Origin: Phragmitibacter flavus | Lineage (GTDB): Bacteria > Verrucomicrobiota > Verrucomicrobiia > Verrucomicrobiales > Verrucomicrobiaceae | Direction of reading: 5' to 3' | Assembly (NCBI RefSeq): GCF_005780165.1 | Contig: NZ_VAUV01000015.1 | Coordinates: forward strand, 62,001 to 126,000 | DNA: 64,000 nt | Shown here: positions 6,955 to 15,500 of the stretch, in pieces | Layout: each line of letters begins with the position of its first letter | Position numbering within the stretch: the first letter of the stretch is position 1 | The notes under the pieces: generated by a model | The model's input: the letters and a program-made list of their open reading frames with translations, nothing else | What the model was told of the DNA's origin: nothing | The model's database searches: none | Made by a program: the position numbers and the translations under genes

Positions 6955-9132
6955 TCAAAATTTGTATTCAAAACCGGCGAAGAAGGAGAGGGGCTCGCCG
7001 GGGTGGAAGACTTGGGCGGGGCCGAAGGAGGTTCGGGCGTCGGCGATGGGTTCTGCGGAGGAAGCGTAGTTTTCATCCGTGAGGTTGCGGGCTTCGGCGA
7101 AGATCGTCCAGCCTTTGGGGCTGCGGTAGCCGAGTCGGAATCCGAGGATGGCATAGCCGTCGGCATAGAGGCTGTTGGCATAGTCGGCGGGGAGTTTGGA
7201 AACCCACTGGAAGTTGGGTCCCATGTAGATGCCGTTGCTGAGTTCGAGGAGAAGTTCGGCGCGGTAGAAGAATTCCGGGGCTCCTGCGAGCTGGTTGTCG
7301 CCATAGGATTCGCTGTTGTCGAAACGGAAGTCGTTCCAGTTGAAGATTTGTTTCAAGGTTAGCTGGCTTGCTTCATGGGCTTGAACGGGCATCACGGCTT
7401 TGGCTGACTTCGCGCTGGTGGCGATGGCCATGGCGGGAGGGCTGCTTTGCCAGAGGACGGTGTCCAATCCGAACTCGATGCCTTGATGATGGGTGTCGGG
7501 TCCGTTGATGGTGCCGAGGGGGTTGCCGGCGGAGTCGTTGAGGGTGAGCAGTTCGTTTTTGAGCCAGGAGTAGTAGTAGGCGATCTCCCACTTGAAACGT
7601 CCGGATTCGCCGCGGGTGCCGACTTCGATGGTAGTGGCGGTTTGTTCGGAAATTTCACGGGTGAGCACGTCTCCGGCGGGTCCGCCGAGACCGACGATTT
7701 CAACGGTGGTGGGGGGCTCGAAGCTGCGGCTGACATTGGCGAAAAGCTGGGTCCGCTGACTCAGTTCATAGAGGGCACCAAGTTTTGGACTGAAGCCGGT
7801 GTAGCTTTGATCGCGAGATTGGTCGCCGTTGGGATCGGTGAGGAAGTTATCGTCGAAGTTACGCACGGCATAAGTGAAAGAGGAGCCGAGGATGAGGGAG
7901 AATTGGTCGGTGAGGTAGTGTTGGTCTTCGATGTAGAAATCGTAGTTGATGGCGGTGGTGTCGCCGTCGCCGACTCTTGCGCCGCGTTTGCCGAAGTCGT
8001 TGATGAGACGTTCATCGTGGAGAAAGGTGGCGGCCGGAGCGAAGCCCATGGTGAGGCGGTTTTTGCGGCCGAAGAGGTCGGCTTCATTGAGATAGCGAAG
8101 TTCGCCGCCGAAGCTGTTGTAGGTGCCGTATCGGACGCCGAGGCCGTTGAGGAAAAAGGGGTTCCAGAACAGCGGGTGGTCGAGCAGGAAGTAGGTGTAG
8201 TAAAGGCTGGTCTCGAGGCGTTGTTCGCTGTCGATCTGGAAAGTGGTTTTGTTGGCGATGCGGAACCAGTCGACGTCGCGGCGTTGGTCGAACGCGATGG
8301 CGTCGGCGGAGGCGGCGCGTGGGTTGGTTCTGATTTGGTCAGCGGTGAGGTTGCCGGGAAGGGCCGAACGGCTTTCAACATAAGTGAGGAAGAAGCGGGT
8401 TTCGATGTCGTCGCTGATGCGATAGCCGAAGTTGCCGAAGAAACGGCGGTTGCGGAGTTCGGAGTGTTCCTGGAAGCCGTCTCGATTGAGGAAGGAGGTG
8501 CTGATGTAATAATCGAAGGGACCGCTGACGCCGCCGGAACTGATCTGGCCGTTGAGGTAACCGTAGCTGCCACCTTCGAGTCGAATTCGGAAAGGGTCGG
8601 CGGAGTAGCCGGTGGGGCTGACGAAGTTGATGGCACCGCCGAGGGTGGTGGAGCCGTAACGCAGGGCGTTGGAGCCGCGGAAGACTTCAACGTAGTCGAG
8701 CGAGAGCGGATCGATGGATTGGAAGTCACCGAAGCCGTCGGCGAGGGTGACGGGCACGCCGTCTTGCAGGAGTTTGATGCCGCGCAGGTGGAAGCCGAGG
8801 TCAAGTCCGCTGCCACGAATGGAGAGTTTCACTTCATCGCCATCGCTGCCGCGGGCGGGGGAGTAGACGCCGGGGATGCTGCTGAAGATGTCTTCGAAAG
8901 AGGAGGAGCGTCCGAGCCGGTAGGTTTCCGCATCGACGACGGAAGTGTTGCCAGGAGTGCGGGCGAGTTCGGTTCTGGCGGCGCTGGAGGAAGGGACGGT
9001 GAGGGAGGGGTTGTCTTGTGTCGCGTTGACGGTGACTTCGGGCAGCGTGGTGGTGGCAGGGAGTGAGGATTGTTGGGCGCTCAGCGGAGTGAGGCCGATG
9101 AGAATGGCGGATAACAGGAGTCGATGTTTCAT
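6955..9132 (-). CDS. TonB-dependent outer-membrane receptor
   Basis: This 725-residue protein has a signal peptide ending near SAQQ and an N-terminal segment with LPEVTVNATQ as possible TonB-box region. The plug domain follows (VYSPARGSDGDEVKLSIRGSG, LLQDGVPVTLADG, YVEVFRGSNALRYGSTTLGGAINF), then a long beta-barrel. It ends in a terminal aromatic residue (EYKF), as expected for outer-membrane insertion. The plug resembles the FecA-like group. The neighbours upstream (metal-binding HMA protein, Sco-like protein, cytochromes) suggest uptake of copper or another metal or haem-related substrate; that is inference. No TonB or ExbD is nearby. Confidence 0.85.
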   Translation of the reverse strand: MKHRLLLSAILIGLTPLSAQQSSLPATTTLPEVTVNATQDNPSLTVPSSSAARTELARTPGNTSVVDAETYRLGRSSSFEDIFSSIPGVYSPARGSDGDEVKLSIRGSGLDLGFHLRGIKLLQDGVPVTLADGFGDFQSIDPLSLDYVEVFRGSNALRYGSTTLGGAINFVSPTGYSADPFRIRLEGGSYGYLNGQISSGGVSGPFDYYISTSFLNRDGFQEHSELRNRRFFGNFGYRISDDIETRFFLTYVESRSALPGNLTADQIRTNPRAASADAIAFDQRRDVDWFRIANKTTFQIDSEQRLETSLYYTYFLLDHPLFWNPFFLNGLGVRYGTYNSFGGELRYLNEADLFGRKNRLTMGFAPAATFLHDERLINDFGKRGARVGDGDTTAINYDFYIEDQHYLTDQFSLILGSSFTYAVRNFDDNFLTDPNGDQSRDQSYTGFSPKLGALYELSQRTQLFANVSRSFEPPTTVEIVGLGGPAGDVLTREISEQTATTIEVGTRGESGRFKWEIAYYYSWLKNELLTLNDSAGNPLGTINGPDTHHQGIEFGLDTVLWQSSPPAMAIATSAKSAKAVMPVQAHEASQLTLKQIFNWNDFRFDNSESYGDNQLAGAPEFFYRAELLLELSNGIYMGPNFQWVSKLPADYANSLYADGYAILGFRLGYRSPKGWTIFAEARNLTDENYASSAEPIADARTSFGPAQVFHPGEPLSFFAGFEYKF

Positions 9133-9170
9133 GTGGATGTTTGGCGGTGTGTTTAGCTTGGGTTGAATGA

Positions 9171-9506
9171 TTAGGAGGGGGAGTTTGAAAGGCTGAGGAT
9201 GTGATAGCTGTCGGCGTCTTTACCGAGGGCTTTGATGGCGGTGTCTTTGGTGATAGGTTTGGAGGTGGGGGTGGCTTCGATGTGGAGATTTTGGATGCCT
9301 TGCTCCTCGCCTTTGGTGATGGTGACCTTGGTGACGCCATCGAGTTTGCTGAGGGCGGCCTTGACTTTGCTGGCGCAGGCGTGGCAGAAGAGACCGCTGA
9401 TTTTGCCTTGGTAAGTGGTGGTGTTGGTTGGGTCGGCGGCCGGAAGTGGCAGAATGGTGGAAAGTGAGATGGTGATGATGAGAGTGAGTTGGAGGATGGA
9501 TTTCAT
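9171..9506 (-). CDS. Exported heavy-metal-associated (HMA) domain protein
   Basis: The protein is 111 residues from the ATG at 9506. It has a signal peptide (hydrophobic run to LPLPAAD) and one HMA-type ferredoxin-like domain with the metal-binding loop GLFCHACASKV (C41 and C44). This is the fold of CopZ/Atx1-type chaperones and MerP, here with a signal peptide and therefore periplasmic. It sits between the Sco-like gene and the TonB receptor, so transfer of copper from receptor to cytochrome assembly is a reasonable inference. The Cys loop is CHAC rather than the more usual MxCxxC. Confidence 0.75.
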   Translation of the reverse strand: MKSILQLTLIITISLSTILPLPAADPTNTTTYQGKISGLFCHACASKVKAALSKLDGVTKVTITKGEEQGIQNLHIEATPTSKPITKDTAIKALGKDADSYHILSLSNSPS

Positions 9507-9529
9507 GGAGTGGTGGAGTGATGGAGTTG

Positions 9530-9564
9530 GGTTCTTGGTTCTTGGTTCTTGGTGCTTAGTTCTT
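9530..9564. repeat. Five tandem heptads GGTTCTT
   Basis: Five consecutive 7-base units (three exact GGTTCTT, then GGTGCTT and AGTTCTT) lie just upstream of the HMA gene start. The same heptad occurs three times in tandem at 33598-33618 after mscL. It looks like a dispersed intergenic microsatellite family of this genome. No coding function is seen. Confidence 0.75.
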
Positions 9565-9592
9565 AGTTGGGTAAGGAGCGATGGAGTGGGGG

Positions 9593-10291
9593 TCAGAGTT
9601 TTGGATTTTTGAGGAGGCGTTGGGTGTCTTGCTGGAGGCGCTCGCACATGAGGCTGGCGATCTCGGGTTGGGGGTGGAAGATGGAGTAGTAACCACGGAC
9701 GTAACCTTCGCGGTCGACGAGCACGACGCGGAGGTCGTGGGCGTAGATGTCGAGGGGATGGAGGCGTTCTTCTTCGGGGATGGGCGAGGCGGGTTCGAGT
9801 CGCAGGCCCTCGGTCATGTATTGCCAGAGAGGTTCGCGTTTTCCGGTGAGGAACCACCAGGGATCGGCGGGTTTGAGGCCGATGCCTTCGGCGTAGGCGG
9901 CCATCGTGGCGGCGGTGTCATGCTCGGGGACGACGGAGATGGAGACTTGATGGAAGTCGTCCCGTTGACCGAACTGCTTTTGGAGTTTGAGCATCTCGCC
10001 AATGACGGCGGCGCAGCCGTGGGGGCAGATGGTGTAGATATAGGCGAAGATGCGAACCTTGCCATTCAGGCTGGCGATGTTGACAGGGCCGCCTGATCGC
10101 TCGGTGGCTTCGAGGTTGGGGGGGATCTGATGGTAGCGCAGCAGGGGACGTGCGGACGCGCTTTTGCTGCGCATCAGTTTGGTCGATGCCATGGAAGCAG
10201 CAATGACGAGGGCGCAGATGCCGCCGATGATGAACCAGAAGCGCCAGGGGTTGAAAGGGGCGGCAACTGGTGGTGGTTGGGATGCTTGCAT
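9593..10291 (-). CDS. Sco1/SenC-like copper chaperone or thiol oxidoreductase
   Basis: The 232-residue protein has one N-terminal membrane anchor (WRFWFIIGGICALVIAASM) and a thioredoxin-like domain. It carries the Sco motif CPHGC (C89 and C93) and the downstream His H185 in YAHDLRVVLVD, the three copper ligands of Sco proteins. Sco proteins deliver copper to the CuA site of cytochrome oxidase or reduce cysteines during its assembly. It lies nine bases downstream of a cytochrome c gene on the same strand and upstream of the HMA protein, which fits a periplasmic copper and respiration unit. No CuA oxidase subunit II is in the window, so the client protein is unknown. Confidence 0.85.
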   Translation of the reverse strand: MQASQPPPVAAPFNPWRFWFIIGGICALVIAASMASTKLMRSKSASARPLLRYHQIPPNLEATERSGGPVNIASLNGKVRIFAYIYTICPHGCAAVIGEMLKLQKQFGQRDDFHQVSISVVPEHDTAATMAAYAEGIGLKPADPWWFLTGKREPLWQYMTEGLRLEPASPIPEEERLHPLDIYAHDLRVVLVDREGYVRGYYSIFHPQPEIASLMCERLQQDTQRLLKNPKL

Positions 10292-10300
10292 GGAGTGGAA

Positions 10301-10780
10301 TTACTCGACGGGGATTTTGAGGAGTTCGGCTTCAAGCCACATGCCCGTGCGGGCTTTTTCAGCGGCACGAATGGCGGCGACTTCGGCGGGGGTGACGGCG
10401 GGGGCGGTGTTGCCGGAGGCGGTGCGGGTGTAGGGGGGGATGTTGGCGATTTGTTCGTCGCTGAGGGTGCCTTGTCCGGGCATCACGGGGGGGGGGGGGG
10501 GGAAGGGGTTGCCGTTGATGTTGATGAGTCCGGTCATGCCGTGAAGCACAATGCGGATGAGGCGGTCGGGTTTGGCGGCAGTGACCCAGTCGGAGTTGGC
10601 GAGGGGCGGGGACATGCCGGGGAGGGCCATGCCGGGGGGGTGGTGACAGGCGGAACAGACGGGCATGTAGGGTTGCTGGCCTGCTTGTTTTTGTGCTTCG
10701 AGCGCGGTGTCCTGGGCGGGGGTGGTGGTGGTGAAGGCGAGGACGGCGATGAGGGGAAGGATGGATTTTGAAATGGTCAT
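10301..10780 (-). CDS. Periplasmic cytochrome c with a poly-C (pentaproline) tract
   Basis: The ATG at 10780 opens a signal peptide ending at TTPAQD. The class I cytochrome c domain has CSACH, the WVTAAKPDRLIRIVLHGMTG stretch and VMPGQG as candidate distal ligand. It is clearly a paralogue of the cytochrome domain at 332-835 (same LIRIVLHG/LVRVILHG and MPG blocks). Between NPF and VMPG the paralogue has only two or three residues, while here a run of sixteen C encodes PPPPP. A slip of one base in that run would truncate the protein. The gene lies upstream of the Sco-like gene with nine bases between them. An in-frame ATG at 10837 exists but gives a poorer signal peptide. Confidence 0.75.
   Translation of the reverse strand: MTISKSILPLIAVLAFTTTTPAQDTALEAQKQAGQQPYMPVCSACHHPPGMALPGMSPPLANSDWVTAAKPDRLIRIVLHGMTGLININGNPFPPPPPVMPGQGTLSDEQIANIPPYTRTASGNTAPAVTPAEVAAIRAAEKARTGMWLEAELLKIPVE
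10487..10502. repeat. 16-base homopolymer (poly-G on +, poly-C in the cytochrome coding strand)
   Basis: An uninterrupted run of sixteen G on the plus strand lies inside the cytochrome c gene at 10301-10780. It is by far the longest homopolymer noticed in the window. The current length keeps the frame open. Such tracts are classic slippage sites but also classic assembly errors. Confidence 0.9.
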
Positions 10781-10952
10781 GATGGGTGATTGAGTCGAAG
10801 AAAGTTTTGATGGAATGACACGCAGGGTTGCACGCATGATGGGCGCGAGGCCGGCGTCGGCTGACTAAGTTGGTTGGCGGCACGCTGCGTTTTTTCTTGG
10901 CAGGCGACGAGCTGGTTGATCTCGCTGGATCAGTGATCAGTGTGTTGAAAAA

Positions 10953-11369
10953 TCAACAGGCGCTGGGTCGTGGCGGCGGTGTGGGCGGGCGGCTGTGCCA
11001 TTGGGTGGCAAGCAGGTGGATGAGCGCGGGATGTGGCTGGGCCTGAAAGTTGGTCGCTCGTGGATGGAAAGACGGGAGATTGCGGCGTTCACTGATCCAT
11101 TTCGGAGCGGTGGAATCGAGCTTGCGGGAGTTGGAATTAGGGGTCGGCGCGGATGACTGGGGATCGCTTTTCTGGCTTGCAGCGATTTGCCGGCACATGG
11201 GGCACGGTTGGGTGCCGTTGAAGGTGTTGGCGATGCCTTCGATGAGGCCCTGTTCGGCGGTGTAGTCGGGCAGCATGGTGGCCCAGGCGACCATCTGCAA
11301 CGCGCTCCAGTGCAGCCCGATGGTGATCATCAGGGCGGCAGCGATGGAGGCGCGTGCGATGGTTTGCAT
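10953..11369 (-). CDS. Small exported CPMC-motif protein, copy 1 (DUF2946-like at best)
   Basis: The protein is 138 residues from the ATG at 11369. It has a hydrophobic N-terminal segment, the block HWSALQMVAWATMLPDYTAEQG, then NTFNGTQPCPMCRQI, a variable polar region and the tail TQWHSRPPTPPPRPSAC. The copy at 11944-12348 shares HW-Q-AW-ML-Y, TFxGxxPCPMCxxI and the QWxxxPPTPPPR end. The single CPxC pair could bind copper or act as a thiol site. Loose similarity to DUF2946 proteins (a CPxC motif and a Pro-rich end, often near copper or TonB genes) is noted but unproven. It is unrecognised otherwise. Confidence 0.6.
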   Translation of the reverse strand: MQTIARASIAAALMITIGLHWSALQMVAWATMLPDYTAEQGLIEGIANTFNGTQPCPMCRQIAASQKSDPQSSAPTPNSNSRKLDSTAPKWISERRNLPSFHPRATNFQAQPHPALIHLLATQWHSRPPTPPPRPSAC

Positions 11370-11395
11370 GAAGGGATGGCGGACTGAAAGATGGC

Positions 11396-11764
11396 TTATT
11401 CGCCTTTGTGCACGTTGTGACAGGCTTTGCAATTGCCGGCGAGTTGGAGCTCGGATTTGGCGTTGGGTTTTTTGTCAACGACGCCTTGAGCAGCGTTGAT
11501 GAGTCGGGTGGTTTTTTCGGTCCAGCTTGCGTCGTCGCCTTGGGGCGGTTGGTTGGCGGGGAGGGATTTGAAGTAGGCGAGCAGTTCGGCGGCGTCAGCG
11601 TCGGTGCCTTGTCCAGTGGAGACTTTTTTGTGAAGACTGGTGGAGCCTTTCATGGCGGACTCCATGACGTCGCTGATGCTTTGTTTGTTGTTGTCGATTT
11701 CTGCGGCGTGGACGGTGATGAGAGCAAGGGTGAGGGAGGCTATGGCAAGGATGGATGTTTTCAT
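11396..11764 (-). CDS. Small periplasmic cytochrome c-type protein with C-terminal CxxCH
   Basis: The 122-residue protein starts at the ATG at 11764 with a signal peptide ending at VHAAE. The mature part is helical and has its single haem-binding motif, CKACH, eight residues from the C-terminus. That placement is typical of the cytochrome c' class and of several small verrucomicrobial proteins, not of class I cytochromes. It lies between the two CPMC-motif genes, with 26 bases to the next, and so probably belongs to their operon. Confidence 0.7.
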   Translation of the reverse strand: MKTSILAIASLTLALITVHAAEIDNNKQSISDVMESAMKGSTSLHKKVSTGQGTDADAAELLAYFKSLPANQPPQGDDASWTEKTTRLINAAQGVVDKKPNAKSELQLAGNCKACHNVHKGE

Positions 11765-11943
11765 GGGTGATGGATAACTAAACAGGGTGTAGGTGGTGGT
11801 GATAATCACGATAGAGTCAGCATGGGAAATGCGGACGGGGGACCGCCAACGATTGAATGGTGTAGGGGACAACCCAGTAAGGTTGAACAGTCCATGCGGG
11901 TGTGGCGCACGGTGTTTCCGTTGAGTTAGACGGATGCGGATGC

Positions 11944-12348
11944 TTAAGCCTCGCTGCGTCGTGGCGGCGGGGTCGGTGGAGAAAGCTGCCACTGGCTTGT
12001 CAGTGAATGGCGAAGCGCAATGGTCTGTTCCGGTGGAGCGGCTTTCCAGGAGACCGTAGGAAGGTCTCGGCAGGAGGGTAGGGCGAGCCAGTGAGGATGG
12101 ATTTCGACTGGGGTCGTTGACGCCGGTTGCTGCTCCGACTCAGCCGTTTGGCTCTGCTGAATCTTAAGACACATCGGGCAGGGATGCTTGCCATCGAATG
12201 TGTCTTTGACGGCGTCCACCATGCTTTGGTTTTGCGAGTAGGTGTGCAGCATGTTGCCCCATGCGATCACTTGCATGACGCCCCAATGTCCGCCGACCAA
12301 ATGAATGGCAGCGATCAGACAAAGGATGGTTTGAATGGGGCGTCTCAC
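11944..12348 (-). CDS. Small exported CPMC-motif protein, copy 2
   Basis: The 134-residue protein begins at a GTG (12348). It has an N-terminal hydrophobic helix (TILCLIAAIHLVGG), then HWGVMQVIAWGNMLHTYSQNQ, then DTFDGKHPCPMCLKI, a Ser/Pro-rich stretch and the end SQWQLSPPTPPPRRSEA. It is paralogous to the gene at 10953-11369; both flank the CKACH cytochrome. It is the first gene of the minus-strand respiratory island, and its upstream region (12349-12504) is shared with the divergent lamin-tail gene. Function is unknown; copper or thiol chemistry is inferred only from the CPxC pair and the neighbours. Confidence 0.6.
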   Translation of the reverse strand: MRRPIQTILCLIAAIHLVGGHWGVMQVIAWGNMLHTYSQNQSMVDAVKDTFDGKHPCPMCLKIQQSQTAESEQQPASTTPVEIHPHWLALPSCRDLPTVSWKAAPPEQTIALRHSLTSQWQLSPPTPPPRRSEA

Positions 12349-12504
12349 CGAGGGTGAGATGAGACACGATCCATTTGTGGTGTCAAGCGGGATTCGGAAT
12401 ACGGCAGAATAGAATCGCCCTCTCAGGTATTAGTTGCGAGGGAAAGTTTTTTTGCGTCCATGTGACAATTCCGTTGCCTGGCGAGAATAGGTTCCGCTAT
12501 AACG

Positions 12505-15500
12505 ATGTTAATGAAATCCCGGGTTGCTGCTTTTTTCTCTCTCATTCTATTGGCGCTTTTAAACGCGAGCGCAGAGGGGCAGGTGGTGATCAATGAGGTG
12601 ATGGCGAGGGGGTCCGACCGGTTGTTGAAATGGTCGCCGACGGGGGTGCCGAAGCTGGGGTTTGGGAAGGCGTGGAATGACCCGACGTTTAATGATGCAT
12701 CCTGGCAGACGGGGGTGGGGCCGTTTGGGTTTGGGTCGTTTACGAATGTATCACCGGCACCGGTGGTCGGGACGAACATGGCGACGCAGATGCAGAATCT
12801 GACGCCGACGATGTATCTGAGGAAGTCTTTCGCGGCATCGGCGGGGCAGGCGACCAGTGCTGCGGCGTTGTCTTTGGAGGTGCAGTTTAATGATGGGTTT
12901 GTGTGTTACATCAACGGTGTTGAGGTGGCACGGCGGAATGCGGGGCCGGTGAATGATTTTAAGTATCGGGATTCGTTTGCGGCGTCAGGAACTCCGGCAA
13001 ATACGCAGAGCCATTTAACACCGTATCTGCGGACGGAGGTGCTGACGTTGCCGGTGGCGAGTTCGGTGTTGGTGACGGGGGACAATGTGATTGCGGTGCA
13101 TGCGTTGAATTTTTGGGAGAACACGTCGGTTCACAACCAGTCGACGAATGCGCTGACTTCGATCAACAACAGCAACAATTTTTATTTTAAGGGGGATTTG
13201 AAGTTGTCGGGGGCGACATTGGTGGCGAACAACACGGCATGGAAATATTTTCCGGGAGTGGTGGAACCTTCGGGCGGGTTGTTTGATCCGACCTTGATGT
13301 TTCAGGCAAGGCAGAGTGTGCCGTGGGGAAGACCGTCTTTTGATGATGGGTTGTGGTCGACGGGATCGTCGCCGTTTGGTGCGGGGTCGCCTCCGGGCGG
13401 GGTGACATTGGGGACGAATTTAACGGGTCAGGTGACGGGCATGGTGACTTCGTTGTATGCGCGGGTGGTGTTTACGGCGACGGCGGCGGATGTGGCGGAC
13501 CCGGCGGCATTGCAGTTGTTGATGGATTGGGATGACGGATTTGTCGCGTATCTGAACGGGGTGGAGGTGGCGCGGGACCGGCTGGAGCAGGCGAATGCAT
13601 TTACGCCGCACAACGCGGTGGCATCGAGTGCGAGGTCACCGGGGAGTTATGCGACTTACAACCTGGATCCGCCGGGGAAGTTATTGATTGAGGGGCAGAA
13701 CGTGCTGGCGGTGCAGGTGCATAACGTGAGTTTGGCGGACGGGGATTTGTTCATGAGGGCGCAGTTGCGGACGAATCCTGCGGGGACCAATCGGATGATG
13801 GTTCCGGCGGTTTCGACGTGGAATTATTTTTTGGGAGAGAGTGAGCCGGTGACGGCGGAGGATGAGAACATTGAGGACAATCCGGAGCCGCCGGAGGCTT
13901 CACCGGATTGGGTGGAGTTGCACAACAGCGGGGCGGTGGAGGTATCGCTGGCGGGGTGGGGATTGAGTGATGATGAGGATGAGCCGCACAAGTGGTCGTT
14001 TCCAGCGGGGGCGACCATTCCAGCCGGTGGGTATCTGGTGGTGATGTGCGATGATCTCGACATCACGGAACCGGCAGCGGGGGGATTTTATCATGCGAAC
14101 TTCAAGTTGAGTGCGGATGGGGAGACGCTGGTGCTGAGCAATGCGGGAGGGGCGGCGATGAGCACGGTGACCTTTGGGGCCCAGACGGCGGCGGAGAGTT
14201 ATGGTCGAAATGGAGTCGGATCGCTGGTGTTTTTTCCTGAGCCAACACCGGGGGCGGTGAACGGTGGGACGACATTGAGTGGTCGCGTGGCGGAGCCGAC
14301 GTTTTCAGAGCCGGGAGGGTTCTATTTGAGCGGTCGGACGATCACGATGAGCTGTGCGACGCCGGGGGCGGTGATCCGATATACTTTGGATGGTTCGGAG
14401 CCGACGGAGACGAACGGCGTGGTGGGGAGTTCGGTTTTGATTACGGCTTCGAGCGGGGTGAGGGCAAGGGCATTTGTAAGTGGAATGATTGCTTCAAAGG
14501 TGGCGACGAGGAGTTACTTGATCAATGAACCGGTGGGGCGTCAAAGTGTCCCGGCGTTGTGTTTGGTGGGGGATCAGCAGAGGTCGCTTTACCGGCCGTT
14601 TGGGGTGATGGCGATTTCGGGTGGAGCGCAGACAAACTTTGTGGGACCCGCACCGACGGGAAACAATGGAATGTGGACGCAGACGGGGGCGACGCCGGGA
14701 ACGGCGGTGGACTTGAATGCGTATAACAACGTGGTGCATCGGGGGCGGTTTACGGAGAAGCCGGTGAACATGGAGATTTTGCGGGCGGATGGGACGCCGG
14801 GACCGAACATTGAGTTTGGGTTGCGGGTGTCGGGGAGCAATCATGCGCGGCCGCGGTATCGGCTGGCGAATCAGAACCGGGCACCGGGGGCGTCACCTGC
14901 GCCGAATGACGGGGCCTGGCATCAGACGGATTTTACGCAGAAGCCGTCGTTCAACTTTTTCTTCCGCAATGATTTTGGGGGTGATCCGCTGGAGTGGCCG
15001 TTGTTTCCGGATTATCCGGTGAATGCGTTTCATGATGTGCGGGTGCGGGCGGGGAAGAATGATCCGAGCAATCCGTTCATTGAGGATGAATACATGCGGC
15101 GTTTGTTCATCAGCACGGGGCAGGTGGGGAGCCGGGGGATGATCAACACCTTGTATGTGAACGGCGTTTACAAGGGGTATTACAATTTGTGTGAGCATGT
15201 GAGAGAGGACTTTTTGCAGCGGCATCATGGTGGGGAAAATGCATGGGATGTGCGGCAGGTGACGGTGATCTCGAGTGGGGACGGACTGGCTTTTCAGGAG
15301 TTGATCACGTATTTGCGGAACAACTCGCAGGCGACGCTCGCGAATTATGAGGGCATGGCGACGAGGTTGGACATGGTCAATTTCGTGGATTATTTGCTGA
15401 CCAACCTGGTGGGGGTGACGGGGGACTGGCCGCATAACAATTATATTTGTGCGCGGGAGCGGACGGTGAACGGAAAACACCGGTATTACCTGTGGGATGC

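Noticed and set aside
7447-9066. Plus-strand 539-residue open frame opposite the TonB receptor
   Set aside because: Low-complexity Gly/Val/Glu composition; the minus strand has a complete receptor with plug and C-terminal Phe.
9530-9564. Considered as a CRISPR or direct-repeat array
   Set aside because: Units are 7 bases with no spacers and no cas genes nearby; it is a microsatellite.
12474-12503. Possible sigma-70 promoter TTGCCT-18-TATAAC before the lamin-tail gene
   Set aside because: The -10 box ends two bases before the ATG at 12505, so transcription would start inside the gene unless it were leaderless from a later ATG; too weak to list.
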